From an uncultured Clostridia bacterium (lineage in GTDB: Bacteria; Bacillota; Clostridia; Oscillospirales; Acutalibacteraceae), in NCBI GenBank assembly GCA_946187095.1, contig CAMHPW010000047.1:1-7286 (forward strand): 7,286 bases of DNA. Reading direction: 5' to 3'. Position numbers and translations under genes: made by a program. This document shows positions 1-6,222 of this stretch, piece by piece. Position 1 is the stretch's first letter. Each line of letters opens with the position of its first letter. The notes under the pieces were generated by a model, which worked only from the letters and a program-made list of their open reading frames with translations, ran no database searches and had not been told where the DNA came from.

Positions 1-1
1 A

Positions 2-805
2 TCTCTTGTACATATCATATTCAGTATAGTGACAACACTGGTATTGTTGCCGTGTAACGGTATTATCATCAAGATAGCGTGCCTTATTATAAGGGGCGAA
101 GAAAGCACGGAGAAAGAGCCTTGCAGGCTGAAATATGTTGATGAAAGAATTTTGAAAACGCCGCCGATTGCGGTTAATCAGATTACGAAAGAGATACACA
201 GAATGGGTATATTGGCGAGAAGGAATTTTGTCTTGTCAATGGAAGCCCTTTTGGAGCAGGATAAGAAGAAAATCGAGCAGGTCGAGGAAAATGAGGAAGT
301 CATTGATTATCTGAATCATACAATAGCGGGATATCTTGTGAAGATCAACGCATTGGCGATAGAAGATGCAGACCGTGAGAAGATCGGCAAATATTATCAT
401 GTGGTGAGCGATATGGAAAGAATCGGCGACCATGCGGAAAATATTTGTGAGATAGCCGGAATGCAGATTGAAAAAGGTGAAGCATTCAGTGAAAAAGCTG
501 TCGGAGAAATCAATGAACTGAAAGAATTGGTAGTAAGTGTCATAGACAATTCGCTGAAAGTGTTTGACGGAGAAAGGGACAGGGAGATATTCAAGCTTGT
601 AGGAGATACGGAGCAGCAGATCGATGACAAAACGGAGCTTTTCAAGGACAGGCATATAGAAAGACTGCGTAACGGAGAATGTGATGCGGCAGTCGGAACG
701 CTGTTTATGGAGCTTCTGACGAATCTGGAAAGGATCGCAGATCACAGTACGAATATTGCATTTTCATTTTTCCCGAACTTCAAGCCGATCAATGCGGAAG
801 TTTGA
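2..805 (+). CDS. Na+/phosphate cotransporter family protein with C-terminal PhoU-like domain (5' partial)
   Basis: The reading frame is open from base 2 to the TGA at 803-805 and gives 267 residues; the start lies outside the window. The first ~30 residues are a hydrophobic helix containing VHIIFSIVTTLVLLP, which resembles the last membrane segment of the Na/Pi cotransporter (NptA/PNaS) family. From about residue 50 the protein is helical, charged and soluble. It matches a PhoU-like pair of repeats, with the diagnostic MERIGDHAENI near residues 138-148 and a second copy, LERIADHSTNIAF, near the C-terminus. Family knowledge: such proteins import phosphate with sodium, and the PhoU-like part probably senses or regulates flux in the cytoplasm; transport is not shown here. 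A downstream GTG at 29 is in frame but falls inside the membrane helix, so it is not the true start. No clear terminator follows the stop. Family assignment is strong; substrate is inferred. Confidence 0.9.
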   Translation, partial: SLVHIIFSIVTTLVLLPCNGIIIKIACLIIRGEESTEKEPCRLKYVDERILKTPPIAVNQITKEIHRMGILARRNFVLSMEALLEQDKKKIEQVEENEEVIDYLNHTIAGYLVKINALAIEDADREKIGKYYHVVSDMERIGDHAENICEIAGMQIEKGEAFSEKAVGEINELKELVVSVIDNSLKVFDGERDREIFKLVGDTEQQIDDKTELFKDRHIERLRNGECDAAVGTLFMELLTNLERIADHSTNIAFSFFPNFKPINAEV

Positions 806-855
806 TATAAAAGTGAAAAGGAGTTTATCAAAATTTGTCAGAAATGCCAAAAGAC

Positions 856-870
856 TATTTGATTCAAATA
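856..870. repeat. 15-nt palindrome next to the zinc-ribbon gene promoter
   Basis: TATTTGA (856-862) and TCAAATA (864-870) are perfect inverted copies around one central T. The palindrome ends directly at the TG of the extended -10 element (871-879), so it fills the spacer region of the promoter. That position would suit a repressor operator. It may also be chance, as the region is AT-rich. No second copy was found by eye. Confidence 0.45.
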
Positions 871-879
871 TGTTATAAT
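871..879 (+). promoter_or_regulatory. extended -10 promoter for the zinc-ribbon membrane protein gene
   Basis: TGTTATAAT is a TGn plus consensus TATAAT extended -10 element, about 35 nt before the ATG at 914. No good -35 hexamer lies 16-18 nt upstream (851-856 reads AAGACT), which is typical of promoters that rely on the extended -10. Transcription would start near 886, giving a leader of roughly 28 nt. Confidence 0.65.
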
Positions 880-899
880 GGCTGTGTAAAAAATATATT

Positions 900-904
900 G
901 GAGG
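900..904 (+). promoter_or_regulatory. ribosome binding site that fixes the start at 914
   Basis: GGAGG lies 9 nt before ATG 914. An in-frame TTG at 908 is only 3 nt from the GGAGG, too close to be used, so the ATG is preferred. Confidence 0.8.
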
Positions 905-913
905 ATTTTGGTT

Positions 914-1780
914 ATGTATTGTAAACATTGCGGATTTCAGCTTGAAGCAGGTGCAGCGGCGTGTCCCAATTGCGGAACGCCGAGCGGTATGGGCAGTAAT
1001 TTCTGCGGTAACTGCGGCACTCCCAAAGCAGGAGAGGAAAGTTTCTGTTCGGGCTGCGGTCAGAGTTTTTCACAGACGGTTCAGAACAATTACGGACAGT
1101 TTCCGACCGTTCAGCCGTATAATGCAGTTCAGAGCAATGCACAGGGATTTGATTTCAAGGCGTATTTCAATGAATGGCTTGCCAATGTGAAGGGTGTGCT
1201 GGATATTCCCGACAAAACGGAAATGATCCTGCGTTATACAAGCTATGCGGCATCGGTATTGATCTTTCTGTTTATGATGTTCCCCGTGATCTCAATTCAT
1301 GTTGAGGCAATTTTCTATGAGTATAATAGGGGTTCCAATCTGTTTGCAGTATCGGGATTCGGTGCATTTATGTACATATTTGCCTTGTTGGCATCGCTGG
1401 CAACATTTTTGCCCCATGTACAGAAATTTGCGGAAAACAATAAGAAATTGGTGCCGTTCATGTATATGATCGTGCCGCTGTTGGAACTGCTCGGAATGCT
1501 GAGTATGCTGATCGGTGTCGGAACGACCAATGCAGCCGCAAAGGCACTGCTGGGAGATCTGATAAACGTAAGGCTTGGCTTCATGGGCTGGCTGATATTG
1601 CTGATCACACTTGCAGCAGTAGGTGCGGCAGTGTATCATGTGATCAGGTATGATCTGGAGTATATCAAGGCGAACAATCCTTTTGCAACCACTGTTCAGA
1701 AGCCGCAGGATACGATCACTGATGCCATGAACGACAGGTATCAGGATACCGTATATCGTGGCGATGATATAAAAAGATGA
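914..1780 (+). CDS. double zinc-ribbon membrane protein of unknown function
   Basis: The 288-residue product starts with two short zinc ribbons. The first has CxxC pairs at C3/C6 and C17/C20, the second at C31/C34 and C45/C48. A Gln/Asn-rich linker (about 50-80) follows, with an amphipathic stretch to about 105. Four likely transmembrane helices come next, near residues 108-128, 147-167, 180-202 and 223-243, and then a hydrophilic tail of about 40 residues. The ribbons and tail probably face the cytoplasm, since four helices put both ends on the same side. Proteins with N-terminal zinc ribbons and a few membrane helices are common in Clostridia, but I do not recognise a named family. The gene has its own promoter and ribosome binding site and ends just before a terminator, so it is probably monocistronic. 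Function unknown; protein-protein interaction through the ribbons is only an inference. Confidence 0.85.
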   Translation: MYCKHCGFQLEAGAAACPNCGTPSGMGSNFCGNCGTPKAGEESFCSGCGQSFSQTVQNNYGQFPTVQPYNAVQSNAQGFDFKAYFNEWLANVKGVLDIPDKTEMILRYTSYAASVLIFLFMMFPVISIHVEAIFYEYNRGSNLFAVSGFGAFMYIFALLASLATFLPHVQKFAENNKKLVPFMYMIVPLLELLGMLSMLIGVGTTNAAAKALLGDLINVRLGFMGWLILLITLAAVGAAVYHVIRYDLEYIKANNPFATTVQKPQDTITDAMNDRYQDTVYRGDDIKR

Positions 1781-1787
1781 TAAAAAT

Positions 1788-1823
1788 AAAGAGAACTGTC
1801 AGTTTTGGGCAGTTCTCTTTTTT
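1788..1823. terminator. bidirectional intrinsic terminator between convergent genes
   Basis: An 11-bp perfect stem pairs 1788-1798 with 1810-1820. It can extend inward by a T-G and a C-G pair to leave a 7-nt loop (1801-1807). On the plus strand it runs into a T-run (1818-1823). On the minus strand the A-rich 1781-1790 supplies a T-rich tail. It can therefore stop both the zinc-ribbon gene and the minus-strand operon. The right arm and loop lie inside the last codons of the VanZ-family gene, whose stop codon is at 1799-1801. Confidence 0.85.
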
Positions 1824-2338
1824 ATGTGTGCAAGAATTTTGAAGATGAAATAGCCTATGACAGTGCCTGTCGTATTGAGGATCACATCATCGATATCCGT
1901 AGTGCGGTCAAGGGGAATCTGAACGATCTCTATGAATACGGAAATGGCAAGACCGTGCAGAACAGTTTTTTTAAAATCGGAATCAAAGAGATAGGCGAAA
2001 ATGATTCCGATAGGAATGAATACGTCTATATTTCCGACAATATTGAATATAAATGGAGCAATACGGTGTTGTGCGTTTTTCAGTTGTGTGATAATGACAT
2101 GGAAAGGTATGAGCTGAATGGAACCTGAACCGCTGTTGGCGATAAAGGTCTGTGTGAAAAGCATGATAAGATACACAAAAAGAATGGTCCTGACGAATTC
2201 TTTCGGAACGGACATGACCGCAGAAAGATTTTTTTTCAGTTTGAGCCGTCTGAAAAGGAGATAGAAAGGCAGCAGTATGATAATATACAGAATGCCGTCT
2301 GTGAGAAATGAGAATATATAAGAAAAGAGATATTTCAT
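1799..2338 (-). CDS. VanZ-family membrane protein
   Basis: The 179-residue product has hydrophobic segments near 12-30, 48-66, 104-118, 125-140 and 157-170. It carries the VanZ-like signature: N103 with FIPIGI, then EIVQ (E137, Q140), the acidic run DIDD (148-151) and NTTGTVIGY (N155, G158, G162). VanZ itself gives low-level teicoplanin resistance; most chromosomal homologues are uncharacterised, so resistance should not be assumed. The ATG overlaps the whiA stop as ATGA, and a Shine-Dalgarno sequence lies at 2350-2355, so translation is probably coupled to whiA. It is the last gene of the operon, and its 3' end forms part of the terminator hairpin. Family call is firm; function is unknown, with a link to the cell envelope only suggested by family and by murB in the same operon. 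Confidence 0.85.
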   Translation of the reverse strand: MKYLFSYIFSFLTDGILYIIILLPFYLLFRRLKLKKNLSAVMSVPKEFVRTILFVYLIMLFTQTFIANSGSGSIQLIPFHVIITQLKNAQHRIAPFIFNIVGNIDVFIPIGIIFAYLFDSDFKKTVLHGLAISVFIEIVQIPLDRTTDIDDVILNTTGTVIGYFIFKILAHIKKRTAQN

Positions 2339-3258
2339 TTGTTTGAAAGCTCCTCTGCAATTTCAAGGATACGCTGTATCCTGTGATTAACGCCTGAACG
2401 AGTCAGAGGTTCTTTGAGAGCCGCACCGATCTCACGCAGATTGTATTCGGGAAATTCCAGACGGATCAGGGCGATCTCCCGAAGGTCATCGGGAAGCTGC
2501 TCCAGACCGAGTTTATTTTTGATCAGATGGATGGCCTGTGTCTGTCTGGCGGAGGCGAGAGCGGTTTTATTGAGATTGGCTGTTTCGGAATTGGTTTTTC
2601 TGTTGACGGCATTCCTGACGGATTTGTAGATATTATTCTGGATAATTTCGATAGCGGACATCTGACCGCCCATATAGGTGATGGTGTTGGTGACGTTTTC
2701 ACTGCCTTTGATATAGACAATATAATTGCCTTTACGCCTGACGATCTTGGGAGAGATATTGAGTTCGGTGATCTCTGAAATGATCTTTTGCAGGTCTTCG
2801 GAAAGTTTCTTGTGCGGCACGACAAATTCAAGGTGATATTCCTTTTCGGGAGAGGTGACGCTGCCGCAGACAAGAAATGCTCCACGCAGAAAATATCTCA
2901 CACATTCATCGTCATCAATATTGGCACGGTTGATGCGAAGATTCGGCTGCAGCGAATGCCCAAAAAAACGGTATATTTTTTGGCAGTCATTTGTATCGGG
3001 TACAGAAAGGGTATAGATATTGGTCTGACCGCCCCGTCTTGTAAGCCTGACATTCATGTCAACAATAGTTTCTGTGAGAGAAGAAAGCATTTGTGAAAAT
3101 GCACCTGCAGCGGCATGGCTTTCGGTGGAAAAGGAAATTTCATTCGGAGAAAATGTTCTGGCAAAGAGTACCATTCCATAGACTTCGGCGATCTTGTATT
3201 CATTGGTGAAAACAGGTGCACTGCATAATTCTGATTTGGTTTCTTTTGAAAAAGACAT
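2335..3258 (-). CDS. whiA: DNA-binding protein WhiA
   Basis: The 307-residue product is full length for WhiA. The N-terminal half is the degenerate LAGLIDADG-endonuclease-like fold, with RGAFLVCGSVTSPEKEYHLEF at residues 125-145. A conserved linker follows, including MGGQMSAIEIIQNNIYKSVRNAVNR (196-220) and the N..TAN..K segment (223-231). The C-terminal helix-turn-helix domain spans about 255-305, with LREIGAALKEPLTRSGVNHRIQ at 274-295. Family knowledge: WhiA controls sporulation genes in Streptomyces, and in Bacillus subtilis it affects division and chromosome segregation while binding the nucleoid. The ATG overlaps the rapZ stop by one base (TAATG), preceded by a weak GGCGGG ribosome site, so coupling to rapZ is likely. 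The usual neighbour yvcK is missing between them. The gene also overlaps the VanZ-family start by 4 nt. Confidence 0.96.
   Translation of the reverse strand: MSFSKETKSELCSAPVFTNEYKIAEVYGMVLFARTFSPNEISFSTESHAAAGAFSQMLSSLTETIVDMNVRLTRRGGQTNIYTLSVPDTNDCQKIYRFFGHSLQPNLRINRANIDDDECVRYFLRGAFLVCGSVTSPEKEYHLEFVVPHKKLSEDLQKIISEITELNISPKIVRRKGNYIVYIKGSENVTNTITYMGGQMSAIEIIQNNIYKSVRNAVNRKTNSETANLNKTALASARQTQAIHLIKNKLGLEQLPDDLREIALIRLEFPEYNLREIGAALKEPLTRSGVNHRIQRILEIAEELSNK
2350..2355 (-). promoter_or_regulatory. ribosome binding site for the VanZ-family gene, inside whiA
   Basis: GAGGAG on the minus strand encodes the Glu-Glu pair near the WhiA C-terminus (residues 302-303) and lies 11 nt before the ATG at 2338. 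It supports the 2338 start and coupling across the ATGA junction. Confidence 0.65.
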
Positions 3259-4127
3259 TATTTTCCCGCCTTGTTTACATCTCTGTGATAGATAACGGCA
3301 TTCTGACCGTTTTCGGTGATATGCTGATGAAGAACTCTTGTGAGGGTGACGGAACGGTGTTTGCCGCCCGTACAGCCGACAGCAATGACAAGCTGACTTT
3401 TTCCCTCTGCAAGATACAGGGGCAAAGAATAATCTATAAGAGAGAAGATTCTTTTTGCCAATTCTTTGGACTGTTCAAACTGCATGACATAATCAAAGAC
3501 ACAGCTTTCCAGACCTGTATGATGTTTGAGTTCGGGTATGTAAAAGGGATTCGGCAGACATCTGACATCAAATACAAGATCGGCTTCGGCAGGGATACCG
3601 TGTTTGAAACCGAAAGACATACAGGTGACAGTCATGCCGGAAGATTTGTTTTCAAGAAAGAGGATAGACATTCTTTCCTTGAGCTGTGCAGGCGAAAGGG
3701 AAGAGGTATCAATGGTATAATCCGCCTTGATTTTGACACGCTCCAGATATTTTCTTTCAATTTGAACGGCTTTTTCGACAGAGCCGCTGCAAATGTCTGC
3801 CAGAGGGTGTTTTCTTCTGGTTTCACGGAAACGTCGGAGAAGTATGTCATCTTTGGCATCAAGAAAGAGAATCTTATAGATTTTTTTGTCGGCAGAGAGC
3901 TTGTCCGTAGCGTCAAAAAGTTCGTCAAAGCGATCGCCTGCTCTCACATCAATGACAATGGCGACTTTTTTCATTTTGGAGTCGGAAGATGTTTCGCAGA
4001 GTTCATAAAATACGGTGAGGAGAGCGGGGGGGATATTGTCCACGCAGTAATAGCCGAAATCTTCCATATTTTTGACGGCAACGGATTTTCCAGCCCCCGA
4101 AAGTCCCGTTATGATGATAAATTCCAT
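3258..4127 (-). CDS. rapZ: RNase adapter / nucleotide-binding protein RapZ (YvcJ family)
   Basis: The 289-residue product matches the RapZ/YvcJ family along its length. The Walker A motif GLSGAGKS is at residues 8-15 and a Walker B-like VAIVIDVR at 55-62. The C-terminal domain has the family marks SFGFKHGIP (171-179), ADLVFDVRCLPNPF (182-195) and GCTGGKHRSV (251-260). Family knowledge: E. coli RapZ binds the small RNA GlmZ and presents it to RNase E to control glucosamine-6-phosphate synthase, while B. subtilis YvcJ binds and hydrolyses nucleotides and influences competence. The short tail here, HRDVNKAGK, does not show the basic patch described for E. coli RapZ, so an RNA-adapter role is not assured. 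The ATG follows murB by 11 nt, with GGAATGA next to the murB stop as ribosome site. A link between amino sugar supply and wall synthesis fits the murB neighbour but is inference. Confidence 0.95.
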   Translation of the reverse strand: MEFIIITGLSGAGKSVAVKNMEDFGYYCVDNIPPALLTVFYELCETSSDSKMKKVAIVIDVRAGDRFDELFDATDKLSADKKIYKILFLDAKDDILLRRFRETRRKHPLADICSGSVEKAVQIERKYLERVKIKADYTIDTSSLSPAQLKERMSILFLENKSSGMTVTCMSFGFKHGIPAEADLVFDVRCLPNPFYIPELKHHTGLESCVFDYVMQFEQSKELAKRIFSLIDYSLPLYLAEGKSQLVIAVGCTGGKHRSVTLTRVLHQHITENGQNAVIYHRDVNKAGK

Positions 4128-4138
4128 GTGATCATTCC

Positions 4139-5080
4139 TTATTCGACAAATTTGATCTCACAGCAAAGTTCAATGCCTTTTTGTTCGAGAACGACTTTTT
4201 TGATATGTTCGATAAGCTGTCTGACATCTTCGGCAGTAGCGTTATGGTCGTTGACGATAAAGCCGGAATGTTTTTTGCTGACTTCGGCACCGCCGATGGA
4301 ACAGCCTTTCAGACCGCATTCTTCAATGAGAGCGGCGGCATAGCAGCCTTCGATATCGGGACGCTTGAATACGCTGCCGGCACTGTAGTGATTGACAGGC
4401 TGTTTGGTCTTGCGTTTGTTCATAAGTTCCTGCATTCTGTAGCCGATGAGTTCGGGATTGTCTTTTTTCAGTTCAAAACGGACTGTAAGGATAATATTGT
4501 CGGTATCGGTAAAGACACTGTGACGGTAGCCGAAATCGAGCTGATTTTTTTCGTACTCGTGTATATTGCCGTCCTTGTCCATGAATTGGACGCATGAAAC
4601 GACATCTTTCATTTCACCGCCGTAAGCCCCTGCATTCATGTAGGTAGCACCGCCCACGGAACCGGGGATACCCCATGCAAATTCCAGACCGCTCAGGGAA
4701 TGTTTTTTGGCGGCTACGCATACACCGGCAAGGGAAGCTCCTGCACCGCAGTGAATACGATTTTCATTGATGCTCATTTCGGTGAAATAGCCCGAAAGCT
4801 TGATGACAAGACTTTTGATGCCGTTGTCGGAAACGAGGAGATTGGAGCCTAAGCCTATGATAAAATAGGGGATATTGTTTTCCCTGCATATAGAAACGGT
4901 ATGGTATAAAGCGAGGATGCTTTTGACTTCACAGAAACAGTCGGCATTGCCGCCGATATGGAAAGTCGTGTGATTTTTCATTGGTTCATTCGGATATAAA
5001 ACAATATCTTCGTGAATGCCGTCGGGATAGGAAATTTTGCCTTTTTCTTTGAGAAGATTCAAAATATTTTCGTTTAACAT
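4139..5080 (-). CDS. murB: UDP-N-acetylenolpyruvoylglucosamine reductase
   Basis: MurB reduces UDP-GlcNAc-enolpyruvate to UDP-MurNAc with NADPH and bound FAD, the second committed step of peptidoglycan synthesis in the cytoplasm. The 313-residue product has the FAD-binding signatures NHTTFHIGGNAD (36-47), GLGSNLLVSD (76-85) and GIPGSVGGATYMNAGAYGGEM (137-157). The substrate region includes YRHS (185-188). The catalytic serine is probably S236 in YSAGSVFKRP (232-241). The C-terminal GGAEVSKKHSGFIVN (263-277) and a Glu near 304-308 match the general acid region. The spacing between YRHS and SAGS indicates a type II enzyme like that of Bacillus. The start is supported by AAGGAG 9 nt before the ATG. 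It lies 15 nt after hprK and 11 nt before rapZ. Confidence 0.97.
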   Translation of the reverse strand: MLNENILNLLKEKGKISYPDGIHEDIVLYPNEPMKNHTTFHIGGNADCFCEVKSILALYHTVSICRENNIPYFIIGLGSNLLVSDNGIKSLVIKLSGYFTEMSINENRIHCGAGASLAGVCVAAKKHSLSGLEFAWGIPGSVGGATYMNAGAYGGEMKDVVSCVQFMDKDGNIHEYEKNQLDFGYRHSVFTDTDNIILTVRFELKKDNPELIGYRMQELMNKRKTKQPVNHYSAGSVFKRPDIEGCYAAALIEECGLKGCSIGGAEVSKKHSGFIVNDHNATAEDVRQLIEHIKKVVLEQKGIELCCEIKFVE

Positions 5081-5095
5081 AAAAAACTCCTTGAA

Positions 5096-6055
5096 TTAAA
5101 ATGAAATTTCTTGAACGCCGCCTTCTTCTTCGGGATATTCGAGACCGAGAAGCTGGAACAATTCACGGGCGGCATTGTAGCCCATTTTACGCTGACGGTT
5201 ATTCATAGCCGCAACTTCAATGATCACGGCAAGGTTTCTGCCGGGCTTGACAGGAATGGTGACAATGGGCAGTTCGTTGCCTAAAATTTCGGTTTTTTCG
5301 CTGGTCATGCCCATACGGTCATACTGTTTTTTATTGTCCCAGAGTTCGAGATTGATGACCATATCGATCTTTTCGCTGAGTTTGACGGAACCCATACCAA
5401 AAAGCCGTCTTGCATTGATAATTCCTATGCCACGCAGTTCGATAAAATGACGAATATTTTCGGGAGCCGAACCGATGAGCTGTTTATTGGAAATTCGTCT
5501 GATCTCAACGGCATCATCTGCAATGAGACGGTGACCTCTTTTGATGAGTTCGATAGCAGTTTCACTTTTGCCGACACCGCTGTCACCGACAATGAGCAGA
5601 CCTTCGCCGTAGACTTCCACTAAAACGCCGTGGCGTGTCACACGGGGAGCAAGTTCATTATTGAGCAGGGATACGAGAGAGGCGGAAAGAGTAGAAGTAG
5701 CCTCTGCTGAACGCAGAACGGGAATTTTATATTTATCAGCAGCGGACATGAGTTCCGTATAGGGAATGATGCCCCTTGTGATAATAATGGCAGGCGGCTT
5801 CAGGGCGAAGATTCTTTCAATGACATACACTCTCTGTTCGGAGCTGAATTTGTTCAGATAGCTGTTTTCCGTATTTCCGAACAGGATGATGCGGGAATTG
5901 TCAAAGAAATCGAGAAATCCGGTAAGTTCCAGACCGGGACGGGTGATGTCTTTGGAAGAAACGTGTATCGTTTCGGGTTCATTCGGCATATAGGCAACTT
6001 CAAGTTCAAGTTCAGATATGATTTTTGCGAGACTGACGAAAAATTTTGTTTCCAT
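5096..6055 (-). CDS. hprK: HPr kinase/phosphorylase
   Basis: HprK phosphorylates Ser46 of the PTS carrier HPr with ATP or pyrophosphate and reverses this by phosphorolysis. P-Ser-HPr is the cofactor of CcpA in Firmicute carbon catabolite repression. From the ATG at 6055 the product is 319 residues, normal for the family. The N-terminal domain covers about 1-130. The catalytic domain has conserved H142 in RHGVLVEVYG, Walker A GDSGVGKS (157-164), the acidic pair D180-D181 in IADDAVEI and the family signature ELRGIGIIN (206-214). A C-terminal IPVKPGRN segment (267-274) follows. An in-frame GTG at 6064 would add three residues but falls within the ribosome site GGAGGTG (about 8 nt before ATG 6055), so the ATG is chosen. 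It is the first gene of the minus-strand operon, so its promoter probably serves murB, rapZ, whiA and the VanZ-family gene. Confidence 0.97.
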   Translation of the reverse strand: METKFFVSLAKIISELELEVAYMPNEPETIHVSSKDITRPGLELTGFLDFFDNSRIILFGNTENSYLNKFSSEQRVYVIERIFALKPPAIIITRGIIPYTELMSAADKYKIPVLRSAEATSTLSASLVSLLNNELAPRVTRHGVLVEVYGEGLLIVGDSGVGKSETAIELIKRGHRLIADDAVEIRRISNKQLIGSAPENIRHFIELRGIGIINARRLFGMGSVKLSEKIDMVINLELWDNKKQYDRMGMTSEKTEILGNELPIVTIPVKPGRNLAVIIEVAAMNNRQRKMGYNAARELFQLLGLEYPEEEGGVQEISF

Positions 6056-6106
6056 GTAAAGCACCTCCGATAGTTTTATAAAAATGTCAACAAAATTCTA
6101 TTTAAC

Positions 6107-6112
6107 ATTATA
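6107..6112 (-). promoter_or_regulatory. candidate -10 element for the hprK operon
   Basis: On the minus strand this reads TATAAT, a perfect -10 hexamer, giving a leader of about 45 nt to ATG 6055. The -35 position 17 nt upstream (6130-6135) reads TTTTAA, a weak match. Strand and spacing fit, but AT-rich sequence makes chance matches likely. Confidence 0.5.
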
Positions 6113-6182
6113 CAATATTTTTATGGAATTTAAAAGAGTTTTTTTATAATTTCTAAAAAGTCTTTTGTTTACGGAAAAAGTG

Positions 6183-6191
6183 TGATACAAT
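6183..6191 (+). promoter_or_regulatory. candidate extended -10 promoter for the glycosyltransferase gene
   Basis: TGATACAAT is a TGn plus TACAAT extended -10 element, 31 nt before ATG 6223. A possible -35, TTGTTT (6165-6170), is 15 nt upstream of the hexamer, slightly short. The 167-nt gap (6056-6222) is otherwise AT-rich with no gene; I see only this element, the hprK -10 and a weak inverted repeat. Confidence 0.5.
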
Positions 6192-6222
6192 AGGAAAGAT
6201 AAAAAGAATTGTGGTGGTGCTT

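Noticed and set aside
835..924. A 29-codon frame starting TTG 835 (or ATG 844) after an AAAAGGAG at 816-823, ending inside the zinc-ribbon gene
   Set aside because: The extended -10 promoter lies within it, the start is a poorly spaced TTG, and it would overlap the ATG at 914. No independent support for translation.
1799..2338. Antibiotic resistance gene vanZ
   Set aside because: The protein is in the VanZ family, but no other van gene is present and it sits in a housekeeping operon. A resistance role is not supported.
3216..4343. A 375-codon open frame on the plus strand opposite rapZ and murB
   Set aside because: It runs antisense to two well-recognised genes, spans their junction, has no good ribosome site, and its translation shows no family resemblance. 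It is a codon-usage shadow.
6056..6064. GTG start at 6064 for HprK, adding three residues
   Set aside because: The GTG is part of the GGAGGTG ribosome binding site for the ATG at 6055.
6085..6090. A perfect TTGACA on the minus strand upstream of hprK
   Set aside because: With 17-nt spacing its -10 would fall on the hprK ribosome site (GAGGTG), which is not promoter-like, so it is unlikely to be a -35.
6211..6222. Three tandem in-frame GTG codons as upstream starts for the glycosyltransferase
   Set aside because: The ATG at 6223 gives a typical GT4 N-terminus and GGTGG is suitably spaced as a weak ribosome site. An upstream GTG cannot be fully excluded.
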